A model generated the notes under the pieces. That model worked only from the letters and a program-made list of their open reading frames with translations, did no database searches and was not told the DNA's origin. A program made the position numbers and the translations under genes. 64,000 nucleotides of DNA from Phycisphaerae bacterium (lineage in GTDB: Bacteria; Planctomycetota; Phycisphaerae; Phycisphaerales; UBA1924): positions 248,001 to 312,000 of the forward strand of contig BQMO01000001.1 of the NCBI GenBank assembly GCA_022180725.1, read 5' to 3'. Below are positions 58,353 through 64,000 of the stretch, in pieces (position 1 is the stretch's first letter; each line of letters starts with the position of its first letter).

Positions 58353-58531
58353 CCCGGACCTCCCGGCCCCACATCCCCCGCCACGGGGCCACATGTTTCG
58401 CGTAGTTGCCCCCAACGGGCAGATTCTCGGCGAATCCTCGCGCAATCGCCTTGCTGTCCGCGCGATGTCGCGGCTTCATGTGTCACAACGCGGGACGGAA
58501 CCCCGCGACCCCCACGAAGGAGAACCGAACG

Positions 58532-58861
58532 ATGAGCACAAAGAACCGCATCCCGACCAAGGCCGACCTCGACGCGATCCTCCCCGCCCTGCGGGCCCTC
58601 GCCAACACAACGACCTTCGCCTTCGCCAAGGTGGCGCACAGCGTGACCGCGAATCCCGACATCAGCATCGACCTGCCCACGCCCGGCGGCAGCCCGATCT
58701 GCATCAACGCCCACGTCGCCTACGGGTCGGTATGGGAGGTGACCGTATCGAGCGCCTCCTTCCGCCTCGGCACGCCCGACGAGGTCCGCACCACCGCGGA
58801 GGTGCTCAACGTCGCCCACGCCGTCGCCGCCCTCCTCGCCTCGATCACAACCGCCCGCTGA
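58532..58861 (+). CDS. Small unrecognised phage protein
   Basis: 109 residues; GAAGGAG nine bases before ATG 58532. MSTKNRIPTKADLDAILPAL, a helix, then a beta middle and a helical end (VLNVAHAVAALLASITTAR). No motif known. First of five short genes on the plus strand, divergent from the terminase operon, probably early or regulatory phage genes. Confidence 0.65.
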   Translation: MSTKNRIPTKADLDAILPALRALANTTTFAFAKVAHSVTANPDISIDLPTPGGSPICINAHVAYGSVWEVTVSSASFRLGTPDEVRTTAEVLNVAHAVAALLASITTAR

Positions 58862-58873
58862 AAGGACGCCGCA

Positions 58874-59182
58874 ATGAGCACCAAGCGCACGAACATCGAC
58901 GCCATCACCAAGCGGAAGGCCCTCGACGCCGAGATGGAGTGGGCCAAGATCGAACTGCTGCTCGAAACGCTGGAGACGCGCAAACGCGACAGCCTCGACA
59001 TCCACGAGATCCCGGTCTGGTCGATCCGCGACCTGGTCCGCCACGCCTTCGAGAGCGGCTACCGCGAGGGGCTGCACGCGGGCTACCGCCAGGGACGAAC
59101 CGACGCGGCCCGCGAGGCGAGCGGACGCGAGGCCCCGGCGGGGCCGCGAAACCCCGAACTCCCAACCGACCCGACGACCTGA
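58874..59182 (+). CDS. Small unrecognised phage protein
   Basis: 102 residues; AAAGGA upstream. Helical: KRKALDAEMEWAKIELLLET, then VRHAFESGYREGLHAGYRQG, a basic GYREG/GYRQG repeat, and a Pro/Arg-rich end. It starts with MSTK like its neighbour. Function unknown. A terminator-like hairpin overlaps its stop. Confidence 0.65.
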   Translation: MSTKRTNIDAITKRKALDAEMEWAKIELLLETLETRKRDSLDIHEIPVWSIRDLVRHAFESGYREGLHAGYRQGRTDAAREASGREAPAGPRNPELPTDPTT

Positions 59183-59203
59183 AGCCCGCAACGAGCGGGC
59201 TTC
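59181..59203 (+). terminator. Terminator-like hairpin after the second early gene
   Basis: GAAGCCCGC (59181-59189), loop AACGA, GCGGGCTTC (59195-59203): 9-bp perfect stem followed by GGTGTTTACC. The T-run is poor, so efficiency is uncertain. Confidence 0.5.
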
Positions 59204-59251
59204 GGTGTTTACCGGAGACCACAAGCATCCCGAACCCCAAGGAGAACGACC

Positions 59252-59506
59252 ATGACTAAGCGCACCCCCAAGACCGAACCCACCGCCGCAGAGACCTACG
59301 CCGCACGCCGCAGCGACATCGCCCGTCTGCTCGACGTGCTGGCGATGGAACTCGACAAGCACGACGAGCGCGCCAAGGCCGACCCGCGCGACTGGGGCCT
59401 GCCCGGCAACCTCGGCAAGGTCCACAGCGACCTGATCGACCTGGTCGGGTTCATCAGCGGGATGGAACGCGAACGCATCGAGGAGTTCTTGCGCGACGCC
59501 GAGTGA
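59252..59506 (+). CDS. Small unrecognised phage protein
   Basis: 84 residues from ATG 59252, AAGGAG upstream. Helical and charged: ARRSDIARLLDVLAMELDKH, then VHSDLIDLVGFISGMERERI. No known motif. Part of the early gene block; expected to be soluble. Confidence 0.65.
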   Translation: MTKRTPKTEPTAAETYAARRSDIARLLDVLAMELDKHDERAKADPRDWGLPGNLGKVHSDLIDLVGFISGMERERIEEFLRDAE

Positions 59507-59550
59507 GCCCCGCCGCGCGGCGTCGCGGGGAACCGCGACCGCCACGCTTT

Positions 59551-59571
59551 CCCGCCGCAGCGTGCGGCGGG
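59551..59571. other. Perfect hairpin in an early-gene spacer
   Basis: CCCGCCGCA (59551-59559), loop GCG, TGCGGCGGG (59563-59571). No T-tract follows, so it is more likely an RNA-processing or attenuator structure than a terminator. Confidence 0.45.
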
Positions 59572-59599
59572 CATTCGCACCGAGAAGAAGGAGTCCGAC

Positions 59600-60190
59600 A
59601 TGGCACGCAAAGGCACGATCAAGAACATGAGCAAGGTCCAGCGCGAGACGAGCGCTGCGTGGAAGGCGCGCAAGGACGCGAAGCCAACCGCGACGCCCGA
59701 CGACAAGGCTCCGCCGACGCGCGATGAGGCCAACCACCTTGCCGAGCGGGCGGCGGTCGCGGTCTTTGGTCCGGCGGTCCTCAACCCCGCCCCGGACGCC
59801 GCCGCGAAGCCCGCGGGCAAGCGCAGCAAGGCCGCGAAGGCCCCCGCGCTGACCACGGCGAAGAAGACGAAGAGCGCTAAGCCCGCGACGGAGCGGAAGT
59901 CCGCCAAGGAGGCGAAGCCAAAGCCCCCGAATGCCGCAGGTGAGAAGAAGCCCAAGCGCCTCAGCGCTCTCGACGCCGCGGCCCAGGTGCTCGCCGCCAG
60001 CGATGTGCCGATGCGTACCAAGGACATGATCGCCCAGATGGAGGCGAAGGGCCTGTGGAAGAGCCCCGGCGGCAAGACCCCGGAAGCCACGCTCTACGCG
60101 GCGATCATCCGTGAGATCGCCGCGAAGGGGACGGCGGCTCGCTTCAAGAAGCACGAGCGCGGCGTCTTCGTCGCCGGGAAGGGAGCCTGA
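59600..60190 (+). CDS. HARE-HTH domain protein with histone H1-like basic region
   Basis: 196 residues; AAGAAGGAG upstream. The middle (about 70-125) is Lys/Ala/Pro-rich, like a linker-histone tail ([20 protein letters not shown]). The C-terminal 70 residues are a HARE-HTH domain: [53 protein letters not shown] and [18 protein letters not shown] domains link DNA-modification and chromatin contexts. A DNA-binding protein that compacts or regulates phage DNA is inferred. Such proteins are frequent in planctomycetes. Confidence 0.82.
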   Translation: MARKGTIKNMSKVQRETSAAWKARKDAKPTATPDDKAPPTRDEANHLAERAAVAVFGPAVLNPAPDAAAKPAGKRSKAAKAPALTTAKKTKSAKPATERKSAKEAKPKPPNAAGEKKPKRLSALDAAAQVLAASDVPMRTKDMIAQMEAKGLWKSPGGKTPEATLYAAIIREIAAKGTAARFKKHERGVFVAGKGA

Positions 60191-60193
60191 GCC

Positions 60194-60448
60194 GTGTCTG
60201 CCACGCACCCCAGCGAAGCGCAACTCGAGGCCGTACTCCAGGCCGCCTTGTACCTGCTCGGCGCGCGGCAGGACCAGATGCTCACCATCGAGGAGTGGAC
60301 GGACCTCGCCCGGGCGGTCGCCGCATGTCAGGAGCGGAAGACCGCCGAATACCTGACCGACCACGACCTTGAGGACATCGCCGAGCGCTACGCCCTCGAA
60401 TGGGACGAAGCGACGGACGGGGCGCTGCCCAGCCTCGACGAGGAGTAG
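60194..60448 (+). CDS. Small acidic phage protein
   Basis: 84 residues from GTG 60194, three bases after the HARE-HTH stop. Helical and acidic: EAQLEAVLQAALYLLGARQD, then EYLTDHDLEDIAERYALEWD. No motif known. It probably shares a transcript with the HARE-HTH gene and is convergent with the methyltransferase; the two ends are 8 nt apart. Confidence 0.62.
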   Translation: MSATHPSEAQLEAVLQAALYLLGARQDQMLTIEEWTDLARAVAACQERKTAEYLTDHDLEDIAERYALEWDEATDGALPSLDEE

Positions 60449-60456
60449 GTTGCACA

Positions 60457-61833
60457 TCACGCCCCCTTTCCCGCCGCGACCTTCTTCCGGGTCGCGGCTT
60501 TCTGTTCGGCCACACCCTTCGCCGGGAGCCGTTCCGCCTTGCGGCCCGTGAACTTCTCCCACCGTTGCACGATCACATCGCAGTAGAGCGCGTCGAGCTC
60601 CATGAGGAATGCCCGCCGCCCGGTCATCTCCGCGCCGATGAGCGTGGAGCCGCTGCCCCCGAAGAGGTCGAGCACGTTCTCGCCTGGCCGTGACGAGTAC
60701 TCGATCGCGCGGCGGGCCAGTTCCACCGGCTTCTCCGTCAGGTGGACCATGCTCTGCGGATTGACCTTCTTGATCGACCAGGTATCGGGCACGTTCGCGG
60801 GGCCGAAGAAGCGATGGCCCGCGCCTTCTTTCCAGCCGTAGAAGCACCACTCGTGATTGCCCATGAAGTCCTTCCGCGTCAGGACCGGGTGCTCCTTGAT
60901 CCAGATGATCGCCTGCGCGAAGTAGAGCTCGCATCGCTTGAACACGGGCGGGTAGTTGCCGCAGTTGGCGTACCCGCCCCAGATGTAGAACGTGCCGCCG
61001 GGGATCAGCACGCGGGTGATGTTCCCGAACCACGCGGCGAGCAGCCGGTCGAACTCGTCATCGGACACGAAGTCGTTGGCCAGCGGCCGGTCCTTGGCCC
61101 GAAGCTTCTTGTGCGTCGCGCGGCTCTTCTCGGGGTAACGGTTGAGGTCGGCGCTTTGCTGATCGTGCTGGTCGGCCTTGCCCGGAAGCGCGAACGAGCT
61201 CAGGCCGGCGACGATGGCGTTGTTCGAGCGCGGCTCGACCTTCACGTTGTACGGCGGGTCCGTGTTGACGAGATGGATCGGCTGGCCATCAAGCAGCCGG
61301 TCCAGGTCTTCCGGCTTCGATGAGTCGCCGCACATCAGGCGGTGGTTGCCGAGCACCCAGATATCGCCGGGCACGGTCGTAGCGGCGTCGGGCGGCGCGG
61401 GAACATCATCCGGGTCGGTCAGGCCGTCGTTCCCCGCCGGGGCCATGATCGCCGCGAGGTCCTCGGCGCTGAAGCCGAGCACCGCCAGGTCGAAGTCGAC
61501 GCCCTTGAGGTCTGCCAGCTCGATGGGCAGCAGTTCCATGTCCCACGAGGTGAGCGACGCCACCTTGTTGTCGGCGATGCGCAGGGCCTTGACCTGATCG
61601 GGCGTCAGGTCCGATGCGCGGATCGTCGGCACTTCCTTCAGCCCGAGCTTCCGCGCGGCACGGAGCCGCGTGTGGCCGGCGATGATGATGCCGTCGCCAT
61701 CGATCAGGATCGGGATCTTGAACCCGAACGCCTGGATCGACTTGGCGACCGCATCGATCGCGGCGTCGTTGATGGTGCGGGGGTTGCGGTCATACTCCTT
61801 AACCGCGTCGATGGGGAGCATCTCGATGTTCAC
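60457..61833 (-). CDS. ParB-like domain fused to a phage DNA methyltransferase
   Basis: 458 residues. Residues 1-100 form a ParB/Srx-like domain (IDAVKEYDRNPRTINDAAID, IAGHTRLRAARKLGLKEVPT). The methyltransferase follows with DPPY at 192-195 (TDPPYNV) and the SAM-binding FGGSGST at 391-397. This order, catalytic before SAM motif, marks a beta-class amino-methyltransferase (N6-adenine or N4-cytosine). The basic C-terminus ATRKKVAAGKGA is a probable DNA-binding tail. Encoded by the phage, so it may protect phage DNA from restriction, possibly including the resident methylase-based system. Confidence 0.9.
   Translation of the reverse strand: MNIEMLPIDAVKEYDRNPRTINDAAIDAVAKSIQAFGFKIPILIDGDGIIIAGHTRLRAARKLGLKEVPTIRASDLTPDQVKALRIADNKVASLTSWDMELLPIELADLKGVDFDLAVLGFSAEDLAAIMAPAGNDGLTDPDDVPAPPDAATTVPGDIWVLGNHRLMCGDSSKPEDLDRLLDGQPIHLVNTDPPYNVKVEPRSNNAIVAGLSSFALPGKADQHDQQSADLNRYPEKSRATHKKLRAKDRPLANDFVSDDEFDRLLAAWFGNITRVLIPGGTFYIWGGYANCGNYPPVFKRCELYFAQAIIWIKEHPVLTRKDFMGNHEWCFYGWKEGAGHRFFGPANVPDTWSIKKVNPQSMVHLTEKPVELARRAIEYSSRPGENVLDLFGGSGSTLIGAEMTGRRAFLMELDALYCDVIVQRWEKFTGRKAERLPAKGVAEQKAATRKKVAAGKGA
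60473..60498 (+). terminator. Terminator-like hairpin between convergent genes
   Basis: GCCGCGACC (60473-60481) pairs with GGTCGCGGC (60490-60498), followed by TTTCTG. It ends the plus-strand early block and lies within the last codons of the opposing methyltransferase gene. Confidence 0.45.
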
Positions 61834-62341
61834 GGCGATCTCCGTCGTGGGCGCGCGGCAAGCGCCGGCGCGGGGTGGCGCGACATGGCCCGCGGCACAT
61901 GCCGACGGGTCCGGGGATCGCTGGCTCGATGGATCGCTCGGGCTACGGGCCCGTCCGGGGGCGCTCAGTGCCCCGAGTCTCGCCCCTTACGGGCCGCGCC
62001 CGTTGGCCACGGGTTCGCCCACGTTGGCCCACGTCGCGTTCCTGGCGGGGCGGCCTACCAACCCCGCCAGCCGCCCGCCCCGCGCTCGGACAGGCGAAAG
62101 AAACTCAATCGACAAGCGCGGCTGTTCCCGCGGGCGTGTCCTTTCGCCTCCGGCGTGGTAGTACCTACCGACCCCTTGCCCGCCCCGTTCGGCTCGCGGT
62201 AGGCGCGACCCCCGTGGGGGCGGCGGGGGCTTCTTTCCCTTCTTTCACATTTCACCCCCCCGGGTCGCGCAGACACACACATACGCGCACGCGGGGGTGG
62301 GGGTGAGAAGGTGAAAGAGAGAAAGAAGTGTGTGTATGTGT
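61834..62341. other. Non-coding 0.5-kb region with simple repeats and an imperfect inverted repeat
   Basis: No gene seen. 62231-62342 contains pyrimidine tracts (TTCTTTCCCTTCTTTCAC) and CA repeats, mirrored by purine and GT stretches. Complementary pairs include TCTTTCAC (62241) with GTGAAAGA (62311), CTTCTTTC (62240) with GAAAGAAG (62321), and AGACACACACATAC (62271) loosely with GTGTGTATGTGTCT (62329). The sequence is strikingly unlike its coding neighbours. It lies immediately downstream of the replication gene, so it may be a replication origin, terminator or control region. Confidence 0.55.
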
Positions 62342-64000
62342 CTACAGCCCGCATTCTGCCCCCTCTTCTTTCACCCTTCCTTCACCATACTTCTCGGCCA
62401 GGCGGTAGATCAGGGCCGACCGACCGGCCGTCGCCGCCGACTCCGCCAGCACGTCCCCGCGCTGCACGAGCGTGTCGATGAGGTCGTGGAACGACCGGGA
62501 GTCCATCTTCATCCGCTTGAGCAGCACGCTATGCGGCAGTGCCCCATCGGGTGCCTCGCGGATCTTCCGCATCGCGCGCAGCGCCAGCTCATCGAAGGGC
62601 GTCTCGGCCGCGTGGTTGGCGGCCATGAAGAGCATCCGCCTGGTCTGGTGCATCACCAGCCGCGACGCCCACCGCACCGCCTTGACGCCGATGACAGGCT
62701 GCTCGTGGTTCTCGCTGACGGCGTAGATCAGGGCCAGCTTGCGGGTCTGCTCGCTGGCTCGTCCCCACACCGTGGTCGCCACCGCATCGCGCCGGCCCTC
62801 CGCCTCGCCGTACGCTTGCTCGGCGGCCCGGCGAAGCTCGACGAGCAGCGCCCGGGCCTCGTCGGTGTGCGGCACGACGCGCGGCGTGGGATGGGAGTTG
62901 GCAAGGTTGCCCGGCCCCGGGCGCAGGTCGGACCACCACTTGGCCGCCGCGAGCACGCGCTCGGGCAGGTCGCTGACCGTTGGCTCCTGGCCCGCCCCGC
63001 GCGGACCGGACTCCAGGATCAGCATGCGGGCGAAGAGGCCATTGGTGAGCATTCGCTCGGAGAGCGCGGCGTAGTAGTGGTTCGGGATCGCCGTTCCGAA
63101 GAGCACGAGGCACGGCTGATCGATGACGCCTGGTTCGTTCTGCCCCGCCTTGCGGCGCATCGGGAAGATCGAGTTGGACGCCGAGTACATCGTGAGCAGT
63201 GTCCCCATGATCGATTCGAACCGCGCGTCGCGGGCGCGGTTGATCGATTGCAGCAGGCCGTCGATCTCGTCGGTCTGGAAGAGCATCGACGGCGTGCCGT
63301 GGAGCGCGTCCTGCACGCCCTCGCCCGAGGCGAGCCGGTCGCCCAGCCCGGTGCCGAGCCCAACCGCGTGGAGCACGCGGGCGTTGATCTTGCGGGGCCA
63401 GTCCTTACCGGAGGAGGAGTGCGCCAGGCCGAGCAGGTACATGTTGGTGCGGTTATCGCCGGGGTCGCGGACCTTGCGCCCCGCCAGGAACGCCTGGAGC
63501 GCCAGCGCCCCGCAGAACGCCAGCGTCTGGCTGGGGTAGGGCGCGGTGGCCAGGCAGTAGTCCATGACTTCGCCGACGAAGCCGGGGACGCGCACGGCCT
63601 CGGGCGGGAGCAGGCCGGGGTCGTCGGGCGCGGGCGGCGATGGCGCATCAGTCGCCGGCGCGCGGCCACGCACGACCAGGTGCGACAGGTCAACGCCGCC
63701 GAGGTTCTCGGGCCGCTCGGCGTCACGGAGCCACCCGTGCGGTCGGTCGTGCGGCTTGCTCGCCGCGTCGCTGACCTTGTGCCGCAGTTCCTTCTCCGAC
63801 CACGGCGGCTCGCAGCGCGGGTTGTACCGATCGAGCAACAAGCCCAGGGCCGTCTCCGGGTCGAGCCCGAATCCATGCACCATCGCCGTCGCGGCCGTAT
63901 ACGTCTGGCCATGCCCGCCCGAGCCGGAAATCGCGGGCGGGATGCTGTCGAGGTATGCCGCCGCTCGACGAAGCACCGCCTCTCCCGCTAGGAAACGATC
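62342..64000 (-). CDS. Phage replication protein (DUF3987-like, primase C-terminal domain), 5' end beyond the window
   Basis: At least 552 residues. The frame is open to the window edge (an internal GTG at 63976), and the upstream residues fit, so the gene is probably cut. N-terminal segment SGSGGHGQTYTAATAMVHGF ... WSEKELRHKVSDA matches the small domain found beside primases. A DUF3987-type helicase-like core then follows: FCGALALQAFLAGRKVRDPG, GLAHSSSGKDWPRKINARVL (a Walker A-like SSSGKD), FQTDEIDGLLQSI and LTNGLFARMLILE. The C-terminus has a winged-helix (SVLLKRMKMDSRSFHDLIDT). Likely initiates or unwinds phage DNA. Confidence 0.8.
   Translation of the reverse strand, partial: DRFLAGEAVLRRAAAYLDSIPPAISGSGGHGQTYTAATAMVHGFGLDPETALGLLLDRYNPRCEPPWSEKELRHKVSDAASKPHDRPHGWLRDAERPENLGGVDLSHLVVRGRAPATDAPSPPAPDDPGLLPPEAVRVPGFVGEVMDYCLATAPYPSQTLAFCGALALQAFLAGRKVRDPGDNRTNMYLLGLAHSSSGKDWPRKINARVLHAVGLGTGLGDRLASGEGVQDALHGTPSMLFQTDEIDGLLQSINRARDARFESIMGTLLTMYSASNSIFPMRRKAGQNEPGVIDQPCLVLFGTAIPNHYYAALSERMLTNGLFARMLILESGPRGAGQEPTVSDLPERVLAAAKWWSDLRPGPGNLANSHPTPRVVPHTDEARALLVELRRAAEQAYGEAEGRRDAVATTVWGRASEQTRKLALIYAVSENHEQPVIGVKAVRWASRLVMHQTRRMLFMAANHAAETPFDELALRAMRKIREAPDGALPHSVLLKRMKMDSRSFHDLIDTLVQRGDVLAESAATAGRSALIYRLAEKYGEGRVKEEGAECGL

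Overview
The window looks like a high-GC planctomycete chromosome, probably of the Phycisphaerae type. Hallmarks are ECF sigma and integrase fragments with planctomycete-like sequence, GYF_2 and HARE-HTH domains, a giant YD-repeat protein with a Sec signal, and a compact T2SS/T4P-like operon. No rRNA or intact tRNA was found, so the taxonomy is an inference from protein style.

Layout. (1) 1-4.0 kb: heavy-metal RND pump (CusA/CzcA type) and a small His-rich exported protein. (2) 4.7-8.5 kb: an integration hotspot. A tyrosine integrase is followed by two perfect 49-bp direct repeats, each the 3' half of a tRNA gene (best read as tRNA-Asp, cut in the anticodon loop). Between them lies a 2.2-kb graveyard with pieces of an ECF sigma factor, a GYF_2 protein, an AbiEi-type antitoxin (its palindromic operator intact), an XRE regulator and a second integrase. 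(3) 8.6-22.5 kb: a six-gene minus-strand putative defence operon: HTH-SNF2 helicase-DUF3883, a HEPN-like protein with an R-x4-H motif, a DUF1156 DNA methylase, a DUF499 ATPase and two unrecognised proteins. A consensus promoter sits so close to the first ATG that the mRNA should be leaderless. (4) 22.6-34.0 kb: an IS110 remnant, then a 3,061-residue secreted Rhs/YD-repeat polymorphic toxin with a Hint pretoxin domain, its immunity gene, and a downstream orphan Hint-toxin cassette (DUF6883-like) with its own DUF4926-like immunity gene. (5) 34.26-40.7 kb: divergent secretin-ATPase-GspC/PilP-PilN-PilO-TPR lipoprotein operon in which every gene overlaps the next by 4 nt. (6) 40.8-64 kb: a siphovirus-like prophage. 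Late genes (terminase, portal, protease-capsid fusion, neck, tail tube, frameshifting tail chaperones, tape measure, tail proteins, and an unusual Hint/DUF115/methyltransferase end) run on the minus strand. A short block of small plus-strand genes, a ParB-methyltransferase and a DUF3987-like replication protein follow.

How the parts may work together. The helicase, methylase and ATPase resemble parts seen together in COG1743/COG1483 anti-phage islands, but no PglZ, DrmB or PLD gene is present; the HEPN-like gene between helicase and methylase is a plausible RNase effector. The tandem tRNA-half repeats and integrase debris explain why accessory genes accumulate here. The Rhs locus shows toxin-tip replacement: the orphan cassette shares about 0.7 kb with the Rhs gene just upstream of the toxin tip, so recombination could swap tips. 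Whether the neighbouring secretin operon exports the Rhs protein is only a hypothesis.

Most notable items: the six-gene defence operon with the HEPN-like gene; the orphan toxin-immunity cassette; the GGGCCCA frameshift in the tail-chaperone genes; the Hint domain inside a Gly/Ser-rich phage protein; the protease-capsid fusion; and the duplicated small-terminase-like domain fused to the large terminase.
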